From the NCBI GenBank assembly GCA_009733575.1, contig ML769628.1:39728-103727 (forward strand): a DNA stretch of 64,000 nucleotides, read 5' to 3'. The notes beneath the pieces were generated by a model, which was not told the origin of the DNA, did no database searches, and worked only from the letters and a program-made list of their open reading frames with translations. A program made the translations under genes and the position numbers. Shown in pieces: positions 10,430-23,066 of the stretch. The DNA is from Gymnopus androsaceus JB14 (Eukaryota > Basidiomycota > Agaricomycetes > Agaricales > Omphalotaceae). Every line of letters begins with the position of its first letter. Within the stretch, counting starts at the first letter, position 1.

Positions 10430-12217
10430 TTCGCCAGGAACAGTTGGCGGATCATCCTTGCCTTTCGGAGGGACATTAGCAAGAACGTTCATCGAGTATT
10501 CTGTCCTGCAATTTGCCTGCAATTGTCACAGCCGATTAACTTTGGATAGGCTCCATGACTGTTGGCAACTAGTTATAGACATCCGAGCTTCTCGAAGCGA
10601 ATAAGTAAATATTTTTCTCCAACCTGGATGGTAACCGTTCCACTGGGATGAGACGCGTGGTAACGCTTAGAGAGGAAGCACTCAATGATATGTTGCTTTA
10701 TTGCCGATGTCGAAGATTACAACCGGCATCGTTAAGGACAAGCCTGAAGACCAGCTCTAATCATTAATGATTATCAACCATCTAAAGTTCTATGAAAATC
10801 ATGGGCTCGGAACTGCATGAACGGTGCCTTCGACCCTGAGGTACATGCTCTGTAAGTAGCTTTAGTACCGGATTCGTCGCATGATCGCCGTCCTCTCTCA
10901 TAAGTAATAGTTGCCATTTCGAGAACCTTAATATTATGGGGTTTGAGCAGAACCTGTTATTCCGATGGATCCCGTACATTCAGCATTGGCATCATATCTA
11001 GGTTCCAAGTGCAGACTTCACCGTTGAAAATACGCCTTTTCTTTTCCGCACTTAGTACTTTTATTACCAACCTGCTCGCCATTTCTGTATGAATCAAAAA
11101 CAACGCCGACTCTGCCAGATATCTGACGCGTACGTGGCACCTTAGCACATATCCGGAGACTGTCTACGATAAGATGAAACACTTCTCTTAACAGCTCAAC
11201 TGGCGCCACCACGCCCGTGAGCAAACCCTGCAGCATCGGCTAACCAGGACAGCGATATGAAGTAACTGAGCTTGACATTGCCCGACAGTGCGACTCAGTC
11301 CAGGAAGCCGACGAATGCCGTACTGTTTTTCCTTTTCATCGACGCTTGACGCTTGAGGTAGCGGATTGCCAGTCTACGGCCTTGCATGCGCTCGATTCGG
11401 AGTACATCACCTGGTCATTAAGGTTATATGCACCATAAAAACCTGAGAGAGGTAAGATCTTGTATATATTCCGTTTGGCGGCGTTGGCGCTGAGATTGGA
11501 GCGCAGATATGAGCTGAAGGTTGCCTAGATAATAGGCCATCACCATCTTGATTTACCCCAAACATTGGAGAATCGCCGCCGACACCGGAGCCTAAGGTTG
11601 CCAGTCGGTCAACCTTTTACCTACGTGAAGTTCAAGTACATCAGCCAAAGGAAAGGCTCCTGCAGTGTGAGCTGGATAAACTCTTTGTGATTTCAGGAAT
11701 ATTTTGAGCTTTCAGCATGGATTTGAGTGAAATCAGGCTGATAAGTATTATGATCATTTGATTCGGTAGAGTAGTTGTAGGATAATAGAAGGCGTAACAA
11801 AAACATATGGTGAATAATAGCAAGATTATACAGAACTCAATAAACACATAGGAGTCACTAACGCTACAAAAAAAAAATAGAAAAAACAAGCTATCGTGCT
11901 GAAAGTGCGGAGTCGTAGTAGGTACATTAAATCATAATTATCACGGAAGAAGAATAGGAATGATGCCGTTAAACAAAACTTATCTGGATTCCTATTCATT
12001 GGAATACTCCAAAGCAGGGCCAATGCTTGTGGTGCTAGCACTAGACCAAAGATCTGTCAAGGTGCCTGACCGTCGACAGTGGGAGGGGCTTTAGCAGAAA
12101 GACTTCAATCCTCTCCCGAAAGCGAGTGGACCGGGAGCTCAAGCCGAGTAACTGCTGGCACTAGCAGACTGCGTGGTATGACCCTGATCCTCTCTGCCGC
12201 TGGTACTTGTCTCTGTC
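10430..12217. repeat. Decayed module block R2 and HMG 3' flank
   Basis: Counterpart of R1. The minus strand has remnants GVVAPVELLREVFHLIVDS (11018-11236) and KAVDWQS-like pieces broken by indels. From about 11990 it becomes the 3' flank of the intact HMG-box gene and matches 6890-7100 closely. No intact gene is seen. Confidence 0.55.
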
Positions 12218-13935
12218 CTATGCTCTACGACAGACCTCATCGACAGCAAAGAGATTTTGCATTTCGACATCAGGTCCTGAGCCGCATATCGGAATTACAA
12301 TCTGAGAAGTCTGTAATTGAACATCTTCCCTCTCCATCGGAACTGGGGACCCGGCAGAAGATCGCGAGCTGGCTTCCGAGTCTATAGTTGACAAAGGGGA
12401 AGCATGCAGAAGATCGAACGGAGTGGCAGCGGAATACGCGTCAAGGAAATCCAAGGATAGTTTGTTTGGAAAGTCATCTGAACAGTTATTGTGAACGATA
12501 AATGGCTGATCATGATACGTATGTTGCGAAAGTGAGAAATCTGGGAGGGAGCCTCCGTCACCGTACTGCTCTTTTCCACATTGCTTCTCCAATGAGCTCG
12601 AACCGAACACGAGCTCGGGCTGAAATAGGGAAGAGGAATGGGTCTCCGGCGAGTCCCAGTCGTCGATGTGGCTTTCAGACTTTAGCCCATTTTCAGTGCA
12701 AGCACCGCTGAACCCCTGAGCGCTTGACGACCGTCTACAAAAGTCGAGGTTCAAAGCAGGGAGGAGAGGGGAGTAGGTCTCGCGGGACGCATACTGGGAG
12801 AGCAGAGAGGGGATCAAAGGCATGGAGAATGATGGAGCAGAGACAAAGGTATGAATCGGAGGAAGCTGCATGCTGTTAGTGTCATGCGACGTGGCCGAGC
12901 TAGCATTGCTATAGGATGGAAGACATGAATCGAGGGGAGGGAGATAATAATGAGATTGGCTACTTTCGGAACCAGCAGTCTCCAGGAGCAGCGGCGCAGA
13001 AGATGATCTGCGGCTGGGATATCTCGATGGTGCCGCAGAGGGAGCGCTAGAGGAAGGAGAAGAGAGTGAGGACAAGACAGGTAGTGTGGGCACCACGATA
13101 GGACTACCCTCCGTACGTGATGATGGATCGACTCTACTACGAAGAGAGTCCCATTTATTGACGGCCACAGTCAATCTATCGTTCTTCTTTCCTTCGATGA
13201 GACATTGGGCAATATAATCTTCACGACTGGGAGTCGGAGGATCGATAGACAGGACTTCAAACGAAGGCTCTGTCACAAGGAAACTCGAGGTCGAGGCGGA
13301 GAACGGCTTTTTCCCATCGTCTTTGGTTTTTTTCTTTTTGCCGTGGATGGGGGTGAACCGATAGTCGGGATATTTGCGTTTGTGTTCCGCCTTCGCCGCA
13401 TCGGCCTTTTTATACCAAAACCTCCTTTCTATCTCTGGCAGTAATTTCCAGCAAGAGGCTGCAACCACAATATCAGAGACCAGAGCGAGATCGAGTTATT
13501 TGTTTCTTACCGATAATCTTGCTCAACGAGCCGTGGCTTGTTTCAATAGAACTCGGTACACGTCTCTGCTTGACGAAATCGGAACGAAAAAGCATGAAGG
13601 CATTAGGAGGTCGAGGGATATGCCCAGGCTCTTTCTGAGTCCGACGACGTGATTGAGAACTTGAAGATGAAGCTTCGGCTGAGGGTGGAAGTACAAATGA
13701 CGATTCGTCTAAAAATTGCTCGTCGTCCTCTTCTACTTCATCATTGCAGTTGAATGTTCCTGGAGTAACATTCCGAGCGAAGTTGAATGTCGTTTGACAT
13801 GGTGTGGTGGCATCTGTGGCAACGCGACTCGGTCAGTCATTGAGCTGTAAACGGGATGAGACTCAGAGGATGTTGCATACCTGGAAACCCAGAGAATCCT
13901 CCCTGGGTTCTTGTGCTAGAACGCGTCGCAGGCAT
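12218..13935 (-). CDS. MATA-type HMG-box transcription factor
   Basis: Three exons (13881-13935, 13511-13813, 12218-13458) join in frame to 532 residues. The HMG box spans roughly residues 87-165. It starts HIPRPPNAFMLFRSDFV, continues through SLSKIIASCWKLLPEIE across the second intron, and ends AEHKRKYPDYRFTP, followed by a basic KKKK stretch. This is the sequence-specific MATA_HMG class, whose basidiomycete and yeast members (Prf1, Ste11, pcc1) regulate mating and development; the exact role here is unknown. The rest is Ser/Pro-rich and probably disordered. The C-terminus ends EVCRRA because an 8-bp segment (GTTGGGAG on the plus strand), present in the duplicated tails at 7.2 and 35.6 kb, is missing. 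This replaces about 45 residues. It is the only copy with a DNA-binding domain. Confidence 0.85.
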
Positions 13936-15540
13936 TATTGATTGACTGGTTGGAATAAGTAAGATTTGGATCAGATCTTATTTCGAAACGGATTCAAAAT
14001 TCAAACTGCCAGAGAAGAAAGAGATGGCTGGAAGAGAATGCGGGAAATAAAGAAAGGAGAAAGAGCAAGTATAAAGGACAAGAAGAAGGCAGCTCTTATA
14101 AAGTTAGCGTCAGTTGACATCGCCACATCGCCACATTCAAATTTGCCGCCACACTCACGTAAAATTTATGTGATTGCTATGATTGAGTCACAGAACTGGG
14201 CGCTAACGCGTGCTAGAGTCTTGAAAGATATCTCAAGATCCAAGCAAGCTCCAACATCCTTGGAACGTCTCCAGAAACCTAAAGAAGATAGCCCGAGTCG
14301 CACAATAATCGATTGTCGGGGGATGCTACCAATCCTGATTCAAACAAAGAACTTGCCGAATACAAAGATTGTTCCAAATCGAGACATGAAAGTCCTTGTA
14401 AATTGTTCGAGGAAAGCCTTGTATGTATGATCGGCATTCCAATAAGAGATTAAAGGCATTGAAGGTAGCCGAAAAAAACAGAGCATACCAATTTAAGAAC
14501 AAGCGTAATTTAGGTCCCGGCTTGCGTGGAATGCTCAACTACCTCAACTACTTTGTCGTTCCAATGGTAATTTGCAACCTTGTTCCTTGAAGGGATTCTG
14601 TTCTTGTCCTTCTTTTAATAAGCAAGGCCACTTGAGGCAATCGTATCTGTGACCACTTCTGCGTTTTGGATCTCGACACGATTTCCAGCAAACCCTTCAT
14701 CTAAATAAGCGGGCTTAGAGTACCGTGATGTCAATTAATTGCACGTCGTTAAGAACTTCTATTTTGCTGCTGTTGTGCATCGCGTCAGAATTTTATGGGC
14801 ACTGAGCTTTAGCCATAAATACCTTCGTCTTCTTGACGCCGGTCTTTATTAGTTCCAATTTATCGCAACAACACCAAGGACCGGAAGGTTGTCCATAGCT
14901 GTTAGTCTTCGCGATGGTCCAACCAATATTTGGGCTGGCAGCCCGTGGCAGATGAATGTTATCGCTCCGCCGTCAAATGTTGTCAAGCGTCCGTCCGTTG
15001 AAGGACTTGGTAACTGGTTCAATGTTAGAGCTCGAGGAACTTCGATTCTAGCATGTTCTTTGACAGAGTCATTCCGATTCGTTGAGCAAATTTGAGGGTA
15101 CGCGCGCGCCCATGTCATTGAGCGGCCGTTTGATATGACTGAACCTGACAGAGTATCGGCAACACCATTCAACGATGACTATGATGAGATCGGCTTGGGT
15201 TTCCAAGCGGGAGGCGATGCGCAGTTGGAGATTTTTGAATGAATGAATCCGGCTCCTATCGAAGAGTCTTGCAGGAGAGTTGGGCAAAAACACGAAACAA
15301 AGCTTTTGTCTTTTAGCTGCTACATATATGAGATGAAATCATGAAAGGAACGGATAAAGGAAGGAAGCCATCAAAAGTCTAAGAAGCGCTCGGAGCGATG
15401 GCCCCACGTGGCATGTGCATCACCAAAATGGTGCTGTCACAGTGCTGTGTCCGTCTCTTCAGTCTTAACTTCAACTTATACCATTTCCACGACTTGTCCA
15501 CGACCGTATTTCTGCCAACTGCAGAAGCTGCAAGTATAAA
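13936..15540. other. Gene-poor interval between HMG and RhoGAP genes
   Basis: This 1.6-kb stretch separates two divergent genes and should hold both promoters. Open frames exist (13966-14430 plus; 14849-15172 minus), but neither shows a recognisable domain, a convincing start or splice continuity. I do not call a gene. Confidence 0.45.
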
Positions 15541-18500
15541 ATGGCAGTCTTATCCCTGCCTTTGAGCTTCAATAACTCGTTCTGGTCCCAAGATTATCGT
15601 CGGGGTGTGGAGACCCTCTACAATAAGCTCGAACAAGTGTGTATTTGTTTTCCTCTCACTGGAAAACTTCTGACTTTATTGACTAGGGAACCATTGAGAA
15701 TGAGGAGATCATCGCGTTCATACGGGTATGTCCACATTCCAATCTGTCTTTTGACTCAAGAATTAATCCTGAACACGTCAGGCGCGCGCTGAAGCTGAAA
15801 GCCAACTAGCAGATGCTTTGAACAACACTGCACTTACCGGTACTACCGGTATGATCTTAACTTAATGGAATCTTCCAGCCTTCATGCTCACAAGAGCTAA
15901 TAGGAATTGGATTCGCTGCGGACGATGGTGCATCTTTGCTCATGGCGTTCCGTGGTCTCCAGACAGAGTCCACCACTCAAGGTCAAGTGCATCAGAATAT
16001 ATCCAAGGAGCTTGCTAGTTTAGTGGCAGACCCTTTTGCTGAGTGGGCCAAGGGATACAAGGTATTTACTCTAGCTGTTGGATCCCAACTGCATGTTTAC
16101 ACGTTGTAAAGGACCGCATCATGCAAAGCAAAGGAGTTGTACTCAGCCAATGGCTCTATAGCTATGAGCACAACATAGGAGAAGTAGCTAAACTGAAGCA
16201 CCAATATTTAGCCAAAGTCAGGGCGGCTGATGAAGCTGAAGACGAGTACGGTTCTTCCAATTCATCCATTCATTCTACGTATCTCAGCATTTATCTAGTT
16301 TGAAATTCGCTCCCAACTCTGGCAAAAGCGATAACTATACAACATCTCCCCGACTTCGCCCAATCGACGCTCGTTCCCCTCCTATGCGGACTGCAAGCGT
16401 TTCAGAGCGAATCGCTGCGCGCTTCAAGGATATTCAAAAGAAAAGCACCAGTGCATTATCTGGCGAAAACACCTCGCTTCTTTCCTCAGAACCCGACGAA
16501 GTAGCCAAAGTGGACAAGGGGAAAGGAAAGGCCGTAATTTTCGAGGCTTCCCCTATGCAACTCAACTCCCCGCTTCCCATGTCACCACCCTTACCTCCAA
16601 AAGTGGAAATCCCGAGTTCCCCGATGCCACCAATGGCAGCTGAACCCATGCTTCTTGCGGGGCTTTCTCTTCCGCCTGTTGCTGTATCTCAGCTTCTTAC
16701 CAAAGCAGCTAGTGAGCTAAACCTACGGCCCGTTCGGTTCCCATTGTTGGGAGAGTACAAAGACTGTTTCACTGGGGATGAATTTGTTGCATGGTTGAAA
16801 GAAAATGTTCAAGGCCTCGGAGGAAGCCTTGACCGCGCTGAACAAGCTGCCAAGGACCTTACCGAGAGAGATGGTCTGCTGCGACGAATCGGAGAATTAG
16901 GAAACGATTTCGAGCACTCGGAAGAAGCTTTTTATCAGTTCCGACCCAAGGCACGCCAATCTATGCTGGCGCCTCAATTCTTACTGACCTTGATTCATTC
17001 TAGGCATTCGACATTGAAGGGAAGAACGCAGATGCCGCTAGTAGTCTTTCGCCGATCAAGCTGCAACCAGATCAATTGCTCAAGCGTACAAACACTTTCT
17101 TCAACGTTGTCACTAAAGCACTGAATGCGAACCAAACGTCGGAACCTACTCACATGAAAACACGCCATGAGGCTGAAGAAGCCGACAAGGCCTACCGTGT
17201 TGCTGTTCGCCAGCTTGACCGACAACGGTTAAGTATTGAGGAGAGACTTGAGGATACGTTAAAGACGCTTCAAAGATGGGAAATTGAAAGACTTCGCGCT
17301 GTCAAGACAGGTAAGCTTTATACTTAAAGTTCTTTTCCGTTTTTCCTTATTGACGCGGGACAATAAGTATTGCTTCAATACCAAGGTACACTCGCGAACC
17401 TGCCCAAGTCGCTTGAGCCTATCATTGAGCGCCAAGGGACTCTGATCGCCGCTTATCAGCCTGAAAACGACCTCAGCGCTCTCATCGAGCGCTACCGCAC
17501 TGGACCGTTCAGACCTGATGCTCAGGTATACGAGTCGGTTGCTCACGATGAATCAGATGTGGTTTTCGGTATCGACTTGAGGAAATGGGCCGAAGGCGGA
17601 TGGAGTACGCTGATGTCGGCTGACGAAGAAAAAAAAGAGACGATCCCACCTGTGGTTGACGCGTTGCTGAACGGTATAACTGCGGCGTATGCCAAACTTC
17701 CTAACGATGCAGGTGCGTGCGTCTCCCTGGAGTAGCATCCTTATTCTCCACTAATGCCCATTTCAGAGAAACGCAAGGCCTGGATCTATGAAGTTCCTTT
17801 GTCAGCAGTGCATCATTTGCGTGAAGCTCTCAATGCTATACCCCCCGAGCAGCCCATCAAGCCCGAGGTGTTTGAGCCTTTCGATGCCCCTGTCATCGCC
17901 GCTACTATCAAACTATGGTTGCTTGAGCTCGATCCTCCGCTCGGGCTCTATGAGTCGTGGGATGACTTCCGTAAATTGTATCCCACTTTGGGTGCAGCTC
18001 TTGTGATTAAACCAGAAGGCGAAGACACCAGGGAGGAGAAAATCAAGGAATTGAGTATAATGCTTCAACGCCTGCCTCGAGTCCATCTTTATGTCCTCGA
18101 CAAAATTGCTAGTCATTTGAAGAAGTGACGTATATTTTGATCTTCACGTATCATGTTCTTACTAAAGTATCCGCCTCTAGCCTTATTCAAACTACAAAAG
18201 TCGATGAGCCGGATGAAGTTTTTATTACAAAAATTGCTCTCTCTATCGGACGCAGTAGGTTTCATTTTGCGAACTAGGTTTACCGATCTCTAATGTCTCT
18301 TTCAGCCATCATTCGTCCCAAATTTGAGACTGAAATGTCTATCCAGGATCGTCATCCTACATGTATGTCTATTCAAAGCATCTTGTCTGTAATATCTGAC
18401 ATCTTTTTTTGCAGTGCTGTTCATCGATATCCTGAAAGATTATGATGCCATTATCCCTCCGACTATTGCCCGCAAGAAACGGGAGTCGGAGCGCAAGATA

Positions 18501-19361
18501 CCCCTCCGAAAACGTACGGCCCCGATGGACATGAGAATCCACAGAAGCAGACTTTCGACTGGTGTTGATGCAAAGCAGTTGTTGGCTGCTCAGCACGCTG
18601 CACAGAATCCGTCTGGCAGGACCAAGTCTCCGCCGCCGGTTCCTCCGATGCCTTCGATACCGATACCAGGTCCTCCGCCAATCGTCTCGCCTCAACCTGT
18701 AGTCCCTCCGCCTCCACCGCCACAAGTGATTTCGCCTCCGCCTCCTCCCCCGGTGATTCCTCCTCCACCTCCGTTGACTTCCCCGCCTGCTGCGGACGCT
18801 CCTCCAAGACCATCTTTTAAAACCCCTCCTCCTGAAGACGAGGATCTTCCTGTTCGTCCAACATTCAAGGAGCCGCTCCCGGAACCTGAAGAACTCGTGG
18901 CACCGCCAAGGCCTCAGTTCACTGACCCATCTTCAGAGCCCGATTCGCCCAGTGTCCCTGTTATTCCAGCCGTATCGCCTCCCACACCAAAACCGATTGC
19001 GAATGCCAGTGTTCAACGGTCAAGTAGCGCGCGCGCTGCTAGCCCCAAAATCGGTTCCCGTAGTCCTTCGCCTCCGGCTGATCAGACTCTGAGTGCTGCC
19101 AAATCTTCGATAACGAGGTCTTCGTCCGGAGGAGTGCGTGGTCCAAGGATGACTCGTGGTCCTAGAGCTCCCGGTGGAACCAGTAGGAACAGTGTTGTTG
19201 GTTCTCCTACAAGCACTAGCAGCAATTCTCCTACGAGTCCCAACTATAAACGCAATTCAGGTGGAAGTGGTAGCAGGCCGTCGAGTGTGCTAGGCAGGTC
19301 CTCAGCATTTTCTCGTAGAACGATGGCTAGTGATGCAGAGGATGAGGTTGTTGACAAGTAA
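15541..19361 (+). CDS. F-BAR / DEP / RhoGAP protein (Rgd2-like)
   Basis: This multi-exon gene encodes a protein of about 1000 residues. The N-terminal F-BAR (FCH) begins SFNNSFWSQDYRRGVETLY and continues through FIRARAEAESQLADAL to a long helical segment. A DEP domain follows (FPLLGEYKDCFTGDEFVAWL ... GLLRRIGELGNDFE). More helical F-BAR sequence follows (RHEAEEADKAYRVAVRQLDR), then a RhoGAP domain (VFGIDLRKW ... VPLSAVHHLREALN ... PVIAATIKLWLLELDPPL). The C-terminus is Pro-rich, with stretches suited to SH3 partners. This order matches yeast Rgd2, a GTPase-activating protein for Rho-type GTPases at the plasma membrane and septum. The usual GIFR arginine-finger motif is not seen; the aligned place reads EKRKAWIYEVPL. 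The intron at 16951-17003 starts with GC rather than GT. The Pro-rich tail ends at TAA 19359-19361. Confidence 0.85.
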
Positions 19362-19617
19362 TTTTTTTGGCTGCTGGATTGACTTGAGTATGCTTCGAAA
19401 TATGCTGCTGGTGCTCTGCTACGAACTTTGATTTATCTATGAACCTACTTAGTGGTAGCTTATTTTCTTCATGTCATACGCGTTACTTGCTTTACGAACT
19501 ACTATTTGAGAAAGAGATTTCGAAACGATGACGACGGAGCTCCTATTTAGTGCTTATTTAGTGCTTCTTTCCTCTTGACCTTACGACTATCTCCGACCTT
19601 TTGTCTATCTTTTACTC
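19362..19617. other. Short spacer between two head-to-tail genes
   Basis: The 256-bp spacer holds the 3' end of the RhoGAP gene and the promoter of the SNX9-like gene. No further feature is seen. Confidence 0.5.
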
Positions 19618-22250
19618 ATGGCGACGCTTCCACGACCTACAAAGTCACCCTCAGCGAGCATTATTCGCCCTCATTCTGAATTTGACGCTGGAATAAATGC
19701 TTCCAACGCTTGGACACAACATCAGCTTTCAAGCGATCTATCCGATGAAGAAGACTTGGCTGGCGACACAAGCAATCGCAAACCAGCGAGAGCCTTGTAC
19801 GATTTTGAAGGAAAGCCCGAGTTCCGGGAGCTCACTGTTCGTGCTGGAGATGAGCTTGAAGTTGTCAAAGAAGAACTTGCAGACGGATGGAGTCTGGTCA
19901 GCGATGTCGAAGGTGAAATCGGTTTATTACCCAGATCTTACTTCATAGTGAGTAATGTTTCGTCCAGATCTTCAAATATTGCTCAATAATTCTCAATAGT
20001 TTACTTCAGAATTCACTTCAACTTTTGAGGCCGATGTTACTTCTCCGACCCAGTCTGCTACTTCAAGCAAGTTTCGAAAGAAAAGGACGCCTTCCTCGGG
20101 CTCACTCACTCCTAGAAACTCGGTCGTTGCACCAGCAGCACCCATCATGCCTCAGCATACCGGAGAATGGATGTTTCCCAGCTTCAAACAAAGCTTACTA
20201 GGAGGTAAAAGCCTGAATAGGTTCTCGAGTTTCGTAACTAGCGGCGCAGAAGAATGGGTGCTGAAGGGGAAAGCGGCAGATACAACCATTACTGCTACCA
20301 CTAATTTCGGAGAAGGAGTTTGGCCAAGTCATGAAAAGCTAAGCAGCATTGCTTCTGAAGACGACGAAGATGTAGATCCAGAGTTGGCTGAAGCTGACGA
20401 AAGAGCCTCTCGTTTGAATGGGACTCATCTAGCGGAAGCAGATCGTCACTTTGTCGATGCTGGACATGCCTGGAAATCCAAGCTTCCCCCATTCAAAGTA
20501 CTTGTCCATTCTCCTTCCAAACGTACTTCCATCCTCTCGGGGGCGTATACTGTGTACAACGTTACTTCATTGTTCCAAGTACCTTCTAATCCCGATGCTG
20601 ATCCCGACGAACCACCACCATCACCTACGCGAATAACTGTCCAGCGCCGTTTCTCTCACTTTGTCATTCTCCATACAGCCTTGTCTCGTAGGCTACCTGG
20701 AATCGCTCTACCTCCCCTGCCAGAGAAACAGTATGCAGGCCGCTTCAGTGACGATTTTGTCGAAGCTAGGAGAGGAGACCTTGAACGATACATCGGAAGA
20801 GTTGTCAGACACCCAGTGGCCAGGTATGCCGAGGTCGTAACATGGTTTTTGAGCTGCGAGAGCGATTCTGTAAGTTTTCTCTGTTCTATTTTAGTACAGC
20901 TATTCATAAGATCTCTGTATCTAAGGAATGGAAAAGGCTTGCTCCTTATCACCTCGCTCAAGCTCCTGCTGGACCGTCATTCTATGCTCAAGTTTTCCAT
21001 CCTGCGTTTAACCTTGACCTTGAGGATGCAGAGGAGGCGGTAGAACGCTTTGCAACACACACTCGTGCAGTTGGAAAAGGTGTTCAAGGCTTACGGAGTA
21101 TCTTTGGACGGGTCCGGGAGGCTAGAATTGGTGAGTTGGATTGGATTTACCATCGCACGCTCATTCACTAGTTATCCACAGAAATGTCAAAAGCCGAACG
21201 TCTGCTCTCTTATTCCCTACTATCATTGATAACTTCCAAGCCTCTGGCTTCTATGGGACAGTCTCCATACATTCCCGGGATTGCAGAGGAGGATGAGGAA
21301 GAAGAAGAGTCGATAGCAAGTGGTTCATCTACCGGAACGGTAAGGCCCAGGCATAGATATAAAGGGAAAGGTCTGATGAACGGGGATGGTGCTTGGTGCT
21401 GGCGGGAAGGGTGTCCAGAGTGCTTAGCCCTTACCAAGTCAATACAACGGACCGCGGAGACGTTGCAGAGTGTTGCAGATATATACGATGATCATGTTCG
21501 TGCTGTTCAACCATACTTTACTATCGCACACAACTGATAGCACTCTCTAGGCACGGCGCACCCAACTGGCGACTCATGAATCGTTAAAGGGAGTTGCTCA
21601 TCCGTCGCCGATATACGAGGGTGTTGTGAGTACTCATAGATCGACTCTTACAAGGTACAGGGATGCAGGGCGAGAGGGCCATGTACGTATTTCTGTCATT
21701 TCCAGTTCACTCTCTAAAGCACATTTTTGATCCATGCAGGTGGACGAGGAGATGGCTGCACGCTGTGAAACAGTTCTCAACACGACTATGGCAGAGATGG
21801 AAACTTATCACTCACAAAAGGTCGAAGATTTCTCCACGTTAGCTAAAGATCATTTAGATGGAGAGATTGCGCTTTATGAACAAGTGAGCCTTCTTCATTT
21901 CTCTGGGTACTTGCGTTGTTGATCTAGATCACTCTGAGCAGATTCTGAATCGTCTTCAAACTGCTCGCACCTCTTTCGACACCCCGGTGTTACCTGCATC
22001 TGGGTCTACTTCCTCAACACCATCGTCACCATCGCTGTTGATCCATGCTTCCGCTTCCACACCACGCCAGCCGTCCATCTACGAACGTGAACTGGAAGCA
22101 CCGCGGCTTACGCCAACACCACTGCTTCAGCCAGTTCCCCATGTATTCGATTCCACGCCAATGCGTCCCGTCAGTGTCGCTGTTGGTAGCCTACTTGGTG
22201 GAGGGTACAAAGGTGAAGGGAGGGGTAGTGTTTTCGGGATGTTCTGGTGA
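19618..22250 (+). CDS. SH3-PX-BAR sorting nexin (SNX9-like)
   Basis: An SH3 domain comes first (ARALYDFEGKPEFRELTVRA ... GEIGLLPRSYF), a linker follows, then a PX domain with the phosphoinositide-binding pattern (YTVYNVTSLF ... VQRRFSHFVILHTAL ... LPPLPEKQYAGRFSDDFVE). A helical BAR-type region completes the fold (EEAVERFATHTRAVGKGVQG, then exons to about 21920), and the C-terminus is Ser/Pro-rich. This is the architecture of SNX9/18/33 proteins, which bind phosphoinositides, dynamin and actin regulators during endocytosis. Exon joins check in frame: SCESDS|EWKRL, ARI|EMSKAERL, YDDH|ARRTQL, GREGH|VDEEMA. No break is seen. It lies 256 bp downstream of another membrane-curving regulator, the RhoGAP gene, so the pair may act together on membranes and actin; that is inference. 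Confidence 0.85.
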
Positions 22251-23066
22251 AATCGTTTGGACCCTTGCTCATGCATTTACCTATAATTCCTGCATTTCCT
22301 GGACACAATGTACACAGGCTGTGCATTACGGCAATTCATGACTAATTATATTCCATTGCATACACTGATACAGTACCTAAATCATACATTTCAAAGCGTC
22401 TCGTAAATACTGCTTTGGCCTTTGCCGTCCGGCAGTTTTTATTTTTGGAACTTACTTCCGGCTAAGTACAATCCCGCTACAACAATGCATATGATTCTCT
22501 TCGATACCTCAAGAGCTTATGTTCTCTAAATATATATGTGCGCTCTTTGAGTAAGTTTCCAAGTTTATAGGTTTCCGGTCACTGGAACGATTGAGGTGCG
22601 TCGGAAAGTTCAGGGCGTCAGTCAAAGCCAGTCACTGGCTCGCTCGAATCGCCGGAAGCAATGCAATCAAGATTTTAGAACACTTGCCCGGAAGGGAGCC
22701 CTCGTCCCGTTCTACTTTGCGGTCCGTGCATTCAAAACAAAGGAAATCGTCTGCGCTCAGGTTCCCGAAAACCAAACTCATCGTCGCGCCCCGGCGGCCG
22801 GGCAAAAACTTCGGAAAAAGGTGGAATATATATGCTTGATGGCACTCACTCCAACCACTTATAAACTTCGGAAAAGTAAAACCACATATGTTAAGTTTCC
22901 TTGGGAGAATACGAGCCCTACATAGTACAAGCACGAGGGAGTTGTCTTGTGTTCATTGTTCTCAAATGCCCAGTCAAAACTGTCAAATGATTTGGAAAAT
23001 TATACCGGAATTCGTCCATAAGCTCTTTTAAAAGAGCGAAAATCGTCTATTCTACTGCAACTTGAC
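22251..23066. other. Intergenic region upstream of pectate lyase
   Basis: No supported gene is present. Open frames near 22591-22934 on both strands lack family features. The region carries the 3' end of the SNX9-like gene and the promoter of the pectate lyase. Confidence 0.5.

Noticed and set aside
13966..14430. 154-codon plus-strand frame upstream of the HMG gene
   Set aside because: It does not begin with ATG, is Lys-rich without a domain, and lies where the HMG promoter and leader should be.
14849..15172. 107-codon minus-strand frame
   Set aside because: No family features, an open frame also on the opposite strand, and no splice support.
22591..22934. Overlapping open frames on both strands upstream of the pectate lyase
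   Set aside because: They are GC-rich by-products of one another with no recognisable motif.
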